The notes: a model not told the origin generated them from the letters alone. Positions 49,973-60,891 are shown, numbered from the stretch's first letter. The stretch is DNA of 64,000 nucleotides from Histomonas meleagridis (GCA_020186115.1 WSYJ01000166.1:1-64000), one strand, 5' to 3'. A program made the numbers and translations.

Positions 49973-51304
49973 ATGATAAATGAAGTTTATTATAAAAGTG
50001 CCATATGGGACACCCCACAAAAAATAAACGCATTTTATATGTTGAGGGTAGGATACAATGCAAACACAGCAAAAAATGTTTGCTTACTTGTATCACCTCT
50101 TATCGGAATAATTGATGCGATATATGTATTAATTATATCAACAGATAAGCATTGGATGTTTTTTATTGGTCCAGCGATATGTGTATATGCGACATTTTCT
50201 CTTGTTTTGTCAATAGCTACATTCACTATATTGATTTATATATTTTTTTTTATCACAGAAAGATATCAACAATTTTTAGTTCATTTAACTTTTTTCTTTA
50301 CATTGGTTGCCATTTTCTTTAACGTGTTAATTTTATTATCAACATCTGTTAAAAAACAAATTGAGTGTTTGTTTCAAGTAGAATATCAAATTGAACAAAA
50401 TGTATCTTCTTATCACGTACTCGATTTTACATCAATTTACAGAACACCTGATCAAATTCAAAGCTTTGTCAGGTTACATACAATACAACCACATGACATA
50501 ATTTTTATTTCATTAATAATTTGGATTTTTCTTTTAATATATTCATATTCAAATATTTTTAATTCCACACCAAAACCAAAAGTTATTACACAAGAAAACA
50601 TTTTAGGACAAGAATTCGAAGCAAATGAAGAATCAATAACATATTCACAACCACTTAATCAAAATGATCTTCATGAAGAAGATAAAGAAGAAGAAGAAAA
50701 ACAAAATTTTGAAGAAGCGCATTCAGATTATTCGCACAATTCTTCTACAACACAAAACGAAATTGATTTAAATGTTATATCAGATCATTCACAGGAAACA
50801 AAGCCAAAAGAATTCGAAGAAAAAATAAATAATATCAAATCAGAGCATTCACAAGAAAAAGATGTAAAACAAAGAGAAGAAATCGAATCAGAAAGTTCAC
50901 CATTAAAAATAGAACAACAAGAAACGCCATATATAGATAATAAAAAAGGAAGAATTTATGTTCCAAAACGAATTCATCCGATGGATATTCATGAGGAAAA
51001 AGTATATAGATTGGATGAATCATATGTTAATAATGAGAAACAAAAACAAAATAAAAATAAAGCGCAAAATGATAAGAAATATTTCTTAAAGAAACAAAAT
51101 GACAAAATGTATATAACGCCATCAAAGTTTAAGCAAAGTTGGCATAACCAATTTGCTGATACTTCTTTAAATCCAAATTCAACATTGTCTCCGAGAAGAA
51201 ATAGGACAAAACAAAACCAGTCATCAAAGACACTCCAACGTATATCTTTCTCTTTTTCTTCATCTAGTGATTCACATTCATATTATGATGACTCCGATTA
51301 TTAA
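49973..51304 (+). CDS. four-span membrane protein with long charged tail
   Basis: 443 residues from ATG 49973; the frame opens at a GTG 12 bp earlier. Hydrophobic segments: VCLLVSPLIGIIDAIYVLII, WMFFIGPAICVYATFSLVLS running into ATFTILIYIFFFI, FLVHLTFFFTLVAIFFNVLI and, after a loop with two Cys-free polar stretches, IIFISLIIWIFLLIYSY near 178-194. The remaining 240 residues are a cytoplasmic Glu/Lys/Ser-rich tail ending in a Ser-rich stretch (FSFSSSSDSHSYYDDSDY). Trichomonads have families of such small multi-span proteins with acidic tails; no function can be assigned. The antisense ORFs are shadows. Confidence 0.72.
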   Translation: MINEVYYKSAIWDTPQKINAFYMLRVGYNANTAKNVCLLVSPLIGIIDAIYVLIISTDKHWMFFIGPAICVYATFSLVLSIATFTILIYIFFFITERYQQFLVHLTFFFTLVAIFFNVLILLSTSVKKQIECLFQVEYQIEQNVSSYHVLDFTSIYRTPDQIQSFVRLHTIQPHDIIFISLIIWIFLLIYSYSNIFNSTPKPKVITQENILGQEFEANEESITYSQPLNQNDLHEEDKEEEEKQNFEEAHSDYSHNSSTTQNEIDLNVISDHSQETKPKEFEEKINNIKSEHSQEKDVKQREEIESESSPLKIEQQETPYIDNKKGRIYVPKRIHPMDIHEEKVYRLDESYVNNEKQKQNKNKAQNDKKYFLKKQNDKMYITPSKFKQSWHNQFADTSLNPNSTLSPRRNRTKQNQSSKTLQRISFSFSSSSDSHSYYDDSDY

Positions 51305-51504
51305 CCGTTCGGCTTTTCTGATCTTTACATAAATTTGAAAGTACGACAGTGACAATTTTCTATTTCATAACTTTATTTTTTACATTGCATCAGTCAAAAA
51401 AAATTGTTTTTTTCCTTTTTGATTGAAAACAAGCTAAAACAACAAAACAAATCTAGACATTTGACGTGAAATTTGCAAAAAAAAAATGTCTTAGCAATGT
51501 TTAA

Positions 51505-51861
51505 TTATTTGAACCAAAAATTGGTATCACGTGCTTTTTGTTTCTCTGCATTCACGATCTCACCTATTGCTAATAAGTCGCCATATGTAGCTTTTCCGTT
51601 TTCCATATCTTTAAAAACTTTTCTTTCCATTACTTCAGCTTTTCTCTTTCGAACATCTGGATTATCATCTTTTTCAAATATTGGCTCTACGTTCTTCGAC
51701 CTACCAAAGTCAAGATTCATGAATTTTTTGTCGTTATATATCATATCAATTGTCTTATCATTAACACCAAAAATATCAAAGATATTATCGCTAAGTCCAA
51801 GCAAACTAGGAGCGCTGTATTGATCCTCGAAGCCTGAGTTAGATGATTCTTCTGCACCCAT
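51505..51861 (-). CDS. small conserved-looking protein, unrecognised
   Basis: 118 residues. MGAEESSNSGFEDQYSAPSL suggests possible N-myristoylation (Gly2, Ser6) with a disordered start; the rest is a compact helical region (KKFMNLDFGRSKNVEPIFEK, then VRKRKAEVMERKVFKDMENG) ending ARDTNFWFK. Codon use and the strict minus-strand start make it more credible than the antisense 116-codon ORF. The next minus-strand gene is Rab32-like, 418 bp upstream in its own direction. Family unknown. Confidence 0.6.
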   Translation of the reverse strand: MGAEESSNSGFEDQYSAPSLLGLSDNIFDIFGVNDKTIDMIYNDKKFMNLDFGRSKNVEPIFEKDDNPDVRKRKAEVMERKVFKDMENGKATYGDLLAIGEIVNAEKQKARDTNFWFK

Positions 51862-52279
51862 AAAAAATAATGAAGTGTTTTCAGACTTTAAATTTTGCTT
51901 GTATTATATTTTGCCATTTAACCAAATTTCTATAATATGTTTTGCCATATGACAAATTTTATTTTGAATAGGTTATGTCAACAATCTTGGTCGGCAACAT
52001 TCTAAGTAAATTCATCATATGATTGAACAGAATGTTATCCTGCAATATTATTTATTATAACTACATTCTGATCCCAAAATCTCACAACACTACAATAATA
52101 TGTTTCCAATTCAAGTTGGATTCTTGGTTTTTTATTTTTTCTGTCTGCAAAAATCAAAATGATTAAAAAAATGCCAATTCATAAAAACAGGATTTTAATG
52201 GAAAATTCTAAGAGACAAAAATTACAAGTAAAATCATTGGTATATTAATATAAAAAGTTATTATTATCATGTTTTATAT
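51862..52279. other. intergenic
   Basis: A+T-rich; TTTTGCCATTTAACC and TTTTGCCATATGAC recur within 51,910-51,960. No gene. Confidence 0.4.
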
Positions 52280-52927
52280 TTATTTGCAGCATGTGTTATT
52301 CTGCTGTGGGCGCGACGTCTCAGAGATGTCGACACCAGGATTGAGGTCGCGAGAATTCTCGCTTTCGATGTTATTATTTACGATGTAATTCACTAATGAG
52401 TAAATTGCTTCGTCGAGATTTGTTCCTTCTTTGGCAGATGTCTCAAAATAATCAAGGAAATTATTCTCCTTTGCATATTCTTCGATCTCTCTTTTCTTTG
52501 TTGGCCAATTATCGCTTGATGTAATGAGATCTATTTTATTGCCAATAAGTAATGTCGGAATTGGCTTACCTTCTGATGTTTGTACTTTTTCATCAATGTC
52601 CTTCTTCCAAATTTTCGTCATGTCAAAGGTAGCACTACGTTTAACATCGAAAACTACTAGGGCACCAATAGCTTCTCGATAATAAACACTTGTCATGTTA
52701 CCAAAGCGCTCTTGGCCAGCAATATCCCATAACTGAACATTTGCATTTGAACCATTTTCTGCTTGAATTGTTTTGCTTGCAAAATCAACACCTATTGTGA
52801 TTTTATAGAATTCAGAAAAATTACCATCAACAAATTTCCGAATCATTGAAGTCTTTCCAGTTCCCATGTCCCCTACAACAATAATCTTCACTATCTTTTG
52901 TGTGGTTTCTCCTTCATCATCTTCCAT
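52280..52927 (-). CDS. Rab32/38-like small GTPase
   Basis: 215 residues. P-loop GDMGTGKTS at 19-27, switch II WDIAGQERFGNMTSVYYREA at about 67-86, NKID near 129 and ETSAKEG near 160, ending NNTCCK for double prenylation. The WDIAG with Ile instead of the usual Thr and the GNMT following ERF are hallmarks of the Rab32/Rab38 group. Animal members act on lysosome-related organelles and mitochondria-associated membranes; which compartment it serves here is unknown. The initiator ATG is the first in the frame. The promoter side lacks AAACGG near the start; one CCGTTTA is 280 bp away. Confidence 0.92.
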   Translation of the reverse strand: MEDDEGETTQKIVKIIVVGDMGTGKTSMIRKFVDGNFSEFYKITIGVDFASKTIQAENGSNANVQLWDIAGQERFGNMTSVYYREAIGALVVFDVKRSATFDMTKIWKKDIDEKVQTSEGKPIPTLLIGNKIDLITSSDNWPTKKREIEEYAKENNFLDYFETSAKEGTNLDEAIYSLVNYIVNNNIESENSRDLNPGVDISETSRPQQNNTCCK

Positions 52928-53520
52928 GTTTCGATTTGGATCGTTTTCTTCCTTTCAAATTTTTATCGTCAATTGAAAAGTGCTGTAATTTGAACGCATG
53001 AATTTTAACAAACTCTGTTTAATTTACGTTTTTGCCCTTGAAGAATCCTCCAGATTTATTTTGTGGGATTTTCTATAAATATAACGAATTAAATTTTTTT
53101 TTGTTGATCAGTTATACTATTCGCTTCAATAAATAAAGAATTTTTAGATATGAAAACTTTGTTTTTTGGTTCGATTTCTCCAAAACTTTACTTTTTGTGG
53201 GTATAACCGTTTAAAAAAGTCATTCAAATTAAAGTGGCGTCAAAATATTTTGGAAATCTCAGTTTTATTTATAATGGCCAAATGAAAATAAATCAGTATA
53301 AAATACAATAATGCAATACATAACATTGTTTATTATATCAAAAGGCTAAATAAAAATTTTGTGTATTTTTCAAATTTTTGTTCACATTGTTTTTATTTGA
53401 TCTAGAAATTGGCTTAATATATTTTATTGAAAATATATTGTTAATTAGAATCATATTTTTACATTTTAGTGCAACAACTTTTTCTAAAAAGAAAGATATA
53501 AATTCTTGGAATTGTTTCAT
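52928..53520. other. intergenic
   Basis: A+T-rich, one CCGTTTAAA at about 53,207-53,215. Overlapping ORFs at 53,338-53,520 are not supported. Confidence 0.4.
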
Positions 53521-53529
53521 TTCTTTTGT

Positions 53530-53863
53530 GTCAGCACCAATTTTAGCAGCAGAAAATGGACTTCAGTATACTAAAGTAGTTAAATTGCTTCTTGATCAAG
53601 ATGGAATTGATATAAATGCAACTGATATTTACTATTTTTATTTAATTTTTATTACAATTTTTTTATGTTTAACATAAATTTTTGTACAATCAGCTCTACG
53701 TTGTACCGCAAATAAAGAAATTGCTGATTTAATTAAGGAAAAATTAAATGATCCTAAAATCAAAAATATGATAATTAGGCCTAAACATAGGGAAATGGAA
53801 CGTTTATCCTCCGAATATACACTGAGTGACTATTCATCTTTATCCTCGGATGGGTGTTCATGA
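53530..53863 (+). pseudogene. ankyrin relic with insert and intact C-terminal end
   Basis: APILAAENGLQYTKVVKLLL and QDGIDINAT (up to about 53,618), then an about 66-bp A+T-rich insert with a stop, then SALRCTANKEIADLIKEKLN through LSDYSSLSSDGCS and TGA at 53861-53863. The end domain is coherent and in frame after removal of the insert, as in the relic at 18 kb. Upstream part missing. Confidence 0.5.
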
Positions 53864-54296
53864 TTATTCACTTTAACCATCAAAAGAAACCATAGTTAAT
53901 TAACTAAAAAATGATTGATCTTTAAAAAAAATTCTAAAGCATATTTATTTATATTTAAATAAGTCATATGAAAAATTTTCCCTTTACAGTAACGAGACCC
54001 AATTGCAGGTTGGAAAGTCAAATAAATATCAGAAACACCATTCTTTTCTTCTGTTCCTTTACTTTAATGCCTATTATGAATTCTCAACACCATATTTATT
54101 TTATGCAATTTTTTATGAAAATAACAAATTAAATTTTTCTTTATTGATCAAATATACTATCTAAAAAACATCTTTTCGATTCTATAACAATTTTTGTGCT
54201 AAATTGTAAACTTATAAATTTCAAAAAAGTAAAAGACGTTATAGTTTAAACGGTCATGCCATAAGGCCACCCCAATATTCCTTCTTTTATCAATAA
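53864..54296. promoter_or_regulatory. intergenic and promoter of the TPR gene
   Basis: AAACGG at 54248-54253 lies 43 bp before the ATG. ATAACAAATTAAATTTTTCT here matches the 5' flank region of the Rab32 gene (53,077-53,103), a small dispersed repeat. No ORF. Confidence 0.4.
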
Positions 54297-56393
54297 ATGG
54301 AATCAAATGAAACAAATGCGTCAATATTTTCAATATCTCATGTAAAAGCAGCTATTCAGAATTCCAATGTTGCAAATGCTATGGGAGAGTATGAAAAAGA
54401 ACTTCAAAATATAACTAATCCATCCCAAAGAGTTGATTTACTTATAAATCACGCTTTTGCAGCTCTTTCTTTAGAAATGACAAATCTTGCAATAGCCGAT
54501 ATGGATAAAGCAATCTCTCTTCAACAATCTTTACTTAAAGTTTATTTTACAAAAGGTGTTGCCCATCTTTGGAACAACAATGAAGATGCTGCTCTTTCAT
54601 CTTGGCGTAATGGTCTTGAATATACTGGAGACATTTCGTTTTATGTATTACTTGTATCTTTTATAAATGATTCCAATTTTCGTGCACATGTATTTCATCT
54701 TAGATTCTCAGTTTTAAGTTTACTTGAGCTTTTAGAAGATTGGAAATCGCCCAAAAAATTCACAGAAAGCGACACACAGAATGCATTTGCTGAATTACGT
54801 TCCGATTCTATAAAAGTTGCAATTGATCATTTTACACAAATCCTTCAATGTGATCCCAAGAATTACCAAGCATACAAAGGTCGAGGTATTGCTTATTGTC
54901 TTATAGGGGAATGGAATAATTGTATTAATGACATTAGTGAAAGTTATAAATATGTAGGATCAACTGCAGCAGCCAATACCATACGTTCAATTGCATATTT
55001 AGCAACTAATCAACTTGCTAAAGCGCTTACAGATCTCCAATTATATCTTTTAAATTATCCTGATGACCACGAAGTCACATTAGAAGTTGCAAAACTTCAA
55101 ATGCTCCGTGGGGTACCCCACAATGCCTTAACGTACTTTATGAAAGTTCCGCTTTCATCGTTTGATTCAAATTCATTGCTATCGTTTGCGGGTTGTCTTT
55201 ATTCAAATGGTGAAATCAACAATTCAATGAAAATATTAGAAATGGTTACTGAACCATTTTCTAGTGATCCTGAATATTATTTAATTCAATTTTTAATTAA
55301 TAGAGATTTAAATAAAGTCGATGAAGCAATTAAATCGGTAACACAATTAACAACAATTAGTTCGAATCCAAAATATAAACAAATTGCATTTAATTATTAT
55401 TATGAACTTGGTTATTTAAATAAATCACTTGAAATTTATGAAGAAGTTCCACAAAATAATCAAAGATATTTACGAGCGAAATATCTTTTAGAAACTCAAA
55501 CTGTTAATAATGATCAAACAATTAAAGAAATGATTAAATATTCCGAAAAAATAGGCGAAAAATGTTTACCAAATGTTATTGGCTATTTAAAAAATCGAAG
55601 ACTTATTCGAGTTATTGGATTTTGTACATTTTATATCATTAATCAAATCAAACAAAAGAATTTAAATTGGAACGAAATACGAAAAAACATTTTAATACTT
55701 TTAGATTCTATTGGTGATATATTAGATGTTGACAACAACGTTCCGATATATTACATAATAAAAAATAGTTCAACTTCGCCGCAATACACAAAAATGAAAG
55801 AAATCGCATTTAAATCGTTAAAGAGTTTGTTTCCGGATGAAATATGTGAAACATTCGAAGAAATGTATCAAATTTCTCAATCGAATATTTCATTAAGACC
55901 TAAACTTGAAATAGATGAAACCGAAATAGAACTTCCTTCATTACATCTAAGATATTCAGGTGTTTATGGATTCGATTTATATGTTAAATCGCCGAAAGTT
56001 AAAAATGTTTATGAAATACAATTACAAAAATCTTTCGAAGAATTAAATGTTGATGAAAATGATTATCAACATATTATTAAACTCGTTTTCTTCATTTGGA
56101 TGAGTCAAACATTTGGTATATACTCTAATGAAATTGGACAAATGTTTTTACACGCATTTGTTTTATGTAAAGATAAATCAGAATTAAATCAAATCGAAAA
56201 TGTTTTGTTTATGAAACAATTATTACATCCTGATATTAATGATTTATCCAATATTTTAAATGAGTTTATTAATGGTAATAAAAATAAAGTTGATTTGAAC
56301 GAAGAAATATTAAAATATTGGTCGAAATTGCCCGAATTAAATGAAATTTTATCATTTTCGGCTTTCGATAATGACGATGATCAAAAACAATAG
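54297..56393 (+). CDS. TPR-repeat protein
   Basis: 698 residues. Tetratricopeptide units fill the first 350 residues: AFAALSLEMTNLAIADMDKA with SLLKVYFTKGVAHLWNNNED (about 58-104), then AIDHFTQILQCDPKNYQAYK with GRGIAYCLIGEWNNCINDIS (about 180-219) and further units around 265-400. The rest is helical with an HEAT-like end; no second domain is recognised. The spacing fits a scaffold or co-chaperone of unknown role. It is followed 100 bp later by exportin-1 on the same strand. AAACGG is upstream. Confidence 0.82.
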   Translation: MESNETNASIFSISHVKAAIQNSNVANAMGEYEKELQNITNPSQRVDLLINHAFAALSLEMTNLAIADMDKAISLQQSLLKVYFTKGVAHLWNNNEDAALSSWRNGLEYTGDISFYVLLVSFINDSNFRAHVFHLRFSVLSLLELLEDWKSPKKFTESDTQNAFAELRSDSIKVAIDHFTQILQCDPKNYQAYKGRGIAYCLIGEWNNCINDISESYKYVGSTAAANTIRSIAYLATNQLAKALTDLQLYLLNYPDDHEVTLEVAKLQMLRGVPHNALTYFMKVPLSSFDSNSLLSFAGCLYSNGEINNSMKILEMVTEPFSSDPEYYLIQFLINRDLNKVDEAIKSVTQLTTISSNPKYKQIAFNYYYELGYLNKSLEIYEEVPQNNQRYLRAKYLLETQTVNNDQTIKEMIKYSEKIGEKCLPNVIGYLKNRRLIRVIGFCTFYIINQIKQKNLNWNEIRKNILILLDSIGDILDVDNNVPIYYIIKNSSTSPQYTKMKEIAFKSLKSLFPDEICETFEEMYQISQSNISLRPKLEIDETEIELPSLHLRYSGVYGFDLYVKSPKVKNVYEIQLQKSFEELNVDENDYQHIIKLVFFIWMSQTFGIYSNEIGQMFLHAFVLCKDKSELNQIENVLFMKQLLHPDINDLSNILNEFINGNKNKVDLNEEILKYWSKLPELNEILSFSAFDNDDDQKQ

Positions 56394-56492
56394 AATTATA
56401 ACTTTTTGTTAAGAACGATGGAGATTCTATGATAAAACGGTCGTTTGAAATTTAACACAACTTTGTTCGGATTAGAAGGAACATTTTTGGGA

Positions 56493-59400
56493 ATGGAACT
56501 TTTAGCTCAAGAGGGAACTCAAATTGACATATCAGTACTTGATATGGCAACAGGGTATACTGTTAGCTCAAATAACGTAGAGGTTCAACAAATTATGAAA
56601 ATATTAGATGCTTTTACTAATCGTTCCGATTTGATTTTTAATGCTCCCGCTATCCTCAATTCAAACTGTTCAGTAAATTCGAAGTTTTATGTTTTAGTTG
56701 GTGTTTTACATCAAATTCCAAAAATTTGGTCGAACTTACCTTTAGACTTTCAAGAAATGTTTAAAGGATTCATTTTTCAATTTAATTTTTTTGTTGTTGA
56801 ACAGAATTATCAGCCATTAATATCAATGTCAAATGATATTATTGTTGCAATCGCTAAAATAGAGTATCCAGATTGGATAAACTTCATACCAACCCTTATT
56901 GATTCGATTAATAACAATTTAAATTACCATAAAAATGTATGTTGTATAATTGGTCGGTTTGCAGAAGAGATAAAGAATTCTGAAAATGTATCAATAACGA
57001 GTGCTCATGCAAGTGAAATGAAGAATTCATTTATCGCCGATTTTCCTAAGATTATGGACTTAATTCGATCACTTCTTCAATTCACTGATTCATTTGACGT
57101 TGTATCGGTTGGATTGAATACTTTACGCGACTGTATACAATTATTACCACTTCAAAACATATTTACATCAGGAATTCTTGAATTTATATGTCAAAACTTT
57201 TTAGTCATCCCAAACTTAATTATTCCATCCATCGAAGTATTAGAGAAAGTTTTATCATTAGTTGGAAATAATGATGAATTTAATCAAAGTTTTATTAATT
57301 TATTTAAAGTTATAGTTACATCATTAGATTCAATCTTTACAGAAAATTTTGATTTTTCAATTCAACATCCATTTATTGATACATTTATATTAACAATTCC
57401 CGATTTCTTACGAAGTGCACGATTTATAATGGATGAAGAAGATAACATTAAATATGTCTTAAAATGCGTTTCATGGATATTTACTATTACATTAAATGGT
57501 AATCCGAATATATTCCCAAAACTTGCGACGTTTTGGAGCTCATTAATACGGAATTATTATTTCAATCATAAAAGTAAATATAATGGTAACTTTGATGAGA
57601 TTGCGAAATCATATTTTCCATATCTACAAAAATATTTTATACGGAATTTTCCACAACCATTTAAAATTATATCATCATTTGATAATTATCAAAATCCGAT
57701 TTTAATGTATTCACAAGAAAGTCCTTTATTTTCTACTTATAAAGATGTACGTGAAATCATTGTATTATTAACTAATATAAACTTAGAAATGTCATTACAT
57801 ATATTTGATGAATTATTCCAAGAAATATTTACATCGAATAACATTCAATTAATTAATAGTTTTTGTTATAGTTTTAGTTGTATTTCAGCTATATTAAATG
57901 ATGAAATTTCATATAATTATTTGATTAAATATATCAAAACATTACTCGAAATGATTAATGCAATCGAAGATATTAAAATCAAATCTGAATTAATTTCCGA
58001 TTTTTTATTCATTTGTACAAATTATTATGACATTTTAAATAAGTTTTGGAAACTTCTAAAAGTTGTACTCTTTAAAACAATCGAATTCATGCAAGAAATT
58101 CAAGAAGTACCTGAGTTATCTATAATTGCTACACAAACATTTGGTATATTATTAGAAAGAACTTATCGAATACTTTTATTTCCACAAATTGACGAAACTG
58201 AATCATTCATTCAACAATTGTTTAAACTTTTACCACAAATTTTACCAAAAATATCACAACAAAATTCGTTGAAATTGATTTCTGATATTTCATTATTAAT
58301 TAAAAAGATCCAAAATGAAAATGATAAACAAAATTATATCAATTTATTGTCGAATTATATCATACAACAAATTCAACAATTAATAACTAATGTACAACAA
58401 TTTGATATAAACTTTAATCGAACTTTAACATTTTTCATTCGATTTTCGAAAGCATTTAATAGTAAAATACTTAACAAAAATTTGTTCCAAACAATTTATG
58501 GATTAATAATACAATTTATACCAAATTATTCAAATTCATTATATCAAACGACAAATGAACAAATTATAATATCACAATTAAATGTTAAACTATCAATGAT
58601 TAGTTTCATTAAATCATTTCTTAAATATGTACCTGACATTAATGATATTATTAATGTCATATTACCTGATTCGATATTTATATTAGCACAAGATTATTAT
58701 AATTTACAAATTCATTTTAAATCGCCAAAAACTATCGAAATATTTTCAATATTAATAAAAAGATTAAATGAAATATTTGTTAATTATATACCACAAATAT
58801 TCCAATTAATATTTGACCCAACATTAGAATTAATTAATAATTATAATGAAAACATGAATTTGTTTTACGATATTTCTTACTTTTGGCGTTATATAATATG
58901 TTTTATAGGTTCTTTAGTGAAATATCAAATAACAATTTTCATGAACTTTAATAAAGATCAAATTAATTTGTTGCTACAAACCGTAATCAAAGGTTGTTTC
59001 TCTTTAAATCATACAATTAGTAAAACTTCTTTATTAGTAATATTAGAAACATATAAAGGTTTCTTACGTTTGCCACAAAACGTTTCAGAAGCTATCATCA
59101 AAGAAAACGTTTTGGCAACGTTTATGGCAATTATACAACTGTCAACCGATACGATACACAAGTACGATATAATGAACCAATTGAAGGTTTTGTATAGTTT
59201 ACTATCGTTAAGACAATTACGCGAACAAAGTAATTCAATTTTGGTGTTCTTCGAAGAGGTGTACCCCGTTCTATCGGCCGAACAAAGCTCTCAAATGTTG
59301 GTCGAAATTTATATGGCAATTGATAATAATGATAAGCAAAGGTTTGCCGAAATTATTGTTAACTTTATAATAACTGTCTCTAATGTTTCACCAATGGATC

Positions 59401-59555
59401 CGGATTTAATGAAGTTGGGTAATAATCAAATTGATTTAGAAAGACAAGCATTAAGTAATGTGCCTGGTTTGACTAATCCATTAGAGCCACCACAAAATGA
59501 AAAATATGAAACATTTGAGAAATTGTCAAATGAGATTTCGAGCTTTTCATTATGA
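56493..59555 (+). CDS. XPO1: exportin-1 (XPO1/CRM1)
   Basis: 1,020 residues from ATG 56493; the frame is open for another 48 bp upstream without ATG. Importin-beta-type N-terminus: NSNCSVNSKFYVLVGVLHQI and WSNLPLDFQEMFKGFIFQF at about 65-105 match CRM1's IBN region. The body is HEAT repeats with the exportin order, and the C-terminus ERQALSNVPGLTNPLEPP matches the conserved RQxxxxPGxxNP ending of CRM1. It exports proteins with leucine-rich nuclear export signals, with Ran-GTP. Length (CRM1 about 1,070) fits. AAACGGTCG lies 53 bp before the ATG. A small antisense ORF is a shadow. Confidence 0.9.
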   Translation: MELLAQEGTQIDISVLDMATGYTVSSNNVEVQQIMKILDAFTNRSDLIFNAPAILNSNCSVNSKFYVLVGVLHQIPKIWSNLPLDFQEMFKGFIFQFNFFVVEQNYQPLISMSNDIIVAIAKIEYPDWINFIPTLIDSINNNLNYHKNVCCIIGRFAEEIKNSENVSITSAHASEMKNSFIADFPKIMDLIRSLLQFTDSFDVVSVGLNTLRDCIQLLPLQNIFTSGILEFICQNFLVIPNLIIPSIEVLEKVLSLVGNNDEFNQSFINLFKVIVTSLDSIFTENFDFSIQHPFIDTFILTIPDFLRSARFIMDEEDNIKYVLKCVSWIFTITLNGNPNIFPKLATFWSSLIRNYYFNHKSKYNGNFDEIAKSYFPYLQKYFIRNFPQPFKIISSFDNYQNPILMYSQESPLFSTYKDVREIIVLLTNINLEMSLHIFDELFQEIFTSNNIQLINSFCYSFSCISAILNDEISYNYLIKYIKTLLEMINAIEDIKIKSELISDFLFICTNYYDILNKFWKLLKVVLFKTIEFMQEIQEVPELSIIATQTFGILLERTYRILLFPQIDETESFIQQLFKLLPQILPKISQQNSLKLISDISLLIKKIQNENDKQNYINLLSNYIIQQIQQLITNVQQFDINFNRTLTFFIRFSKAFNSKILNKNLFQTIYGLIIQFIPNYSNSLYQTTNEQIIISQLNVKLSMISFIKSFLKYVPDINDIINVILPDSIFILAQDYYNLQIHFKSPKTIEIFSILIKRLNEIFVNYIPQIFQLIFDPTLELINNYNENMNLFYDISYFWRYIICFIGSLVKYQITIFMNFNKDQINLLLQTVIKGCFSLNHTISKTSLLVILETYKGFLRLPQNVSEAIIKENVLATFMAIIQLSTDTIHKYDIMNQLKVLYSLLSLRQLREQSNSILVFFEEVYPVLSAEQSSQMLVEIYMAIDNNDKQRFAEIIVNFIITVSNVSPMDPDLMKLGNNQIDLERQALSNVPGLTNPLEPPQNEKYETFEKLSNEISSFSL

Positions 59556-59820
59556 TTGTTTTTAAAAATTAAAATAAATTGTATTTACTCATTAAAGATA
59601 TTTGATTAAAATGTTAATATTTTGTTTTTAGATAATTTTCTTTTTTTTTTTTTTTGCTTGTTGCGAATACTGTAACAGCCGTTTTTGTGCTAATCGTTTT
59701 TTTACACAAAAATGACTTTTCAAATTAACGATGTGAGTTTTTCTGATTTCTCAAAATAATTTTAATGTAAACGCCACTTTTTAAACAGCGTCGGCTATAA
59801 AAAAGTTATAACAAAAGGAA

Positions 59821-60891
59821 ATGAAGAAAACGGAACAAACGCCAAAAAAAGGAACAACCGGATTGGTTATATCCCTTACACAGCCACCTTCTATTGAACC
59901 TATTGTTAGGACTTCCCAATTTCCTTTTGAAAGTTTTGGTGATTCTCTTCATTTCCCTCCACCATCACTTCGTTTCGGATATAGCACTGATAACATTTGG
60001 TACTCTCATGTCCCAATGACAATATTTCTCACTGTTGTCAATCTTCGTGTACAAGAAATCAAAGAACTTGTCCTCACCTTAAAAATATATCAAAACAAAA
60101 CAAAATTACTTCAAGTTGTCGAGCCTGTTCAAGGTACTGTTGGATCTCAATGTTCTTTTTCACATCAATTCAAAACCAAAATTGTCGAGAAAAATTGCTC
60201 AATTAAAGTCAAAGCCACATGTTCTTACAAGGTAGAAAACATGAAGTTTACATCCAAAGCTTCTAAAATCTTTGAAATCCAAGATTCCATTACAGTCACA
60301 TATCAATCTTATAACCAACCAAATCCAATTCTTAACATAGAAGTTCAAAACAAGATGCCATGGAGTATTCAAGATGTTGAGTTTACAGCCGAGAAATCCA
60401 CAATTCCAATTTCGTCATATCTTAATACTGGTGAAAAAGCCTCAAATCACTATGCGCTTTGTAACTCGATAAAGAACTTTACTATTAGTTGGGACCTACC
60501 GTTTGCCAAGAAGAACTCATTTGTCGTTGATGCAGATATTCCATTTAATTCCAATTCAATTCCTATAATATTACGAATTTCAAACGCACCAACAGACGTC
60601 CCAATCCTCAAACCATTCAGTGCCAAAGTCACCATCACAAATATTGTTAAAAGTGCGTTATCTGGTGAAATGGGATTCAAACAGAAAACTATGGCAATCG
60701 AACCTTTTGGAGTTAAAAACGCAGTCATCGAAGCACTGCAGCCGGGCTGTAACTTCGAAATCGATCTTTCTTTTGTCGCATTAAAACAAGGAAGCGCAAA
60801 CTTCCCTTCGTTCACATTCGATTTTAAGGGATATCAAAAGTTCGAAATAACTTTAAAGGATATCATTTTGGTTGTTGGAAGTGCTGAGTAA
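59821..60891 (+). CDS. TRAPPC13-like protein (DUF974 family)
   Basis: 356 residues. A beta-sandwich pattern is seen: LHFPPPSLRFGYSTDNIWYS near 40-60, then VKATCSYKVENMKFTSKASK at about 138-157 and the FKFQVxxPL equivalent KIFEIQDSITVTYQSY, then NPILNIEVQNKMPWSIQDVE. The order matches TRAPPC13, an accessory TRAPP subunit of ER-Golgi and autophagy traffic; the closing NILHLKI-like segments are degenerate. Mid-level confidence, and a general TRAPP-accessory relative is possible. Antisense ORF at 60,450-60,815 is a shadow. The promoter has AAACGCC and AAACAGCG 28-50 bp upstream. Confidence 0.7.
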   Translation: MKKTEQTPKKGTTGLVISLTQPPSIEPIVRTSQFPFESFGDSLHFPPPSLRFGYSTDNIWYSHVPMTIFLTVVNLRVQEIKELVLTLKIYQNKTKLLQVVEPVQGTVGSQCSFSHQFKTKIVEKNCSIKVKATCSYKVENMKFTSKASKIFEIQDSITVTYQSYNQPNPILNIEVQNKMPWSIQDVEFTAEKSTIPISSYLNTGEKASNHYALCNSIKNFTISWDLPFAKKNSFVVDADIPFNSNSIPIILRISNAPTDVPILKPFSAKVTITNIVKSALSGEMGFKQKTMAIEPFGVKNAVIEALQPGCNFEIDLSFVALKQGSANFPSFTFDFKGYQKFEITLKDIILVVGSAE

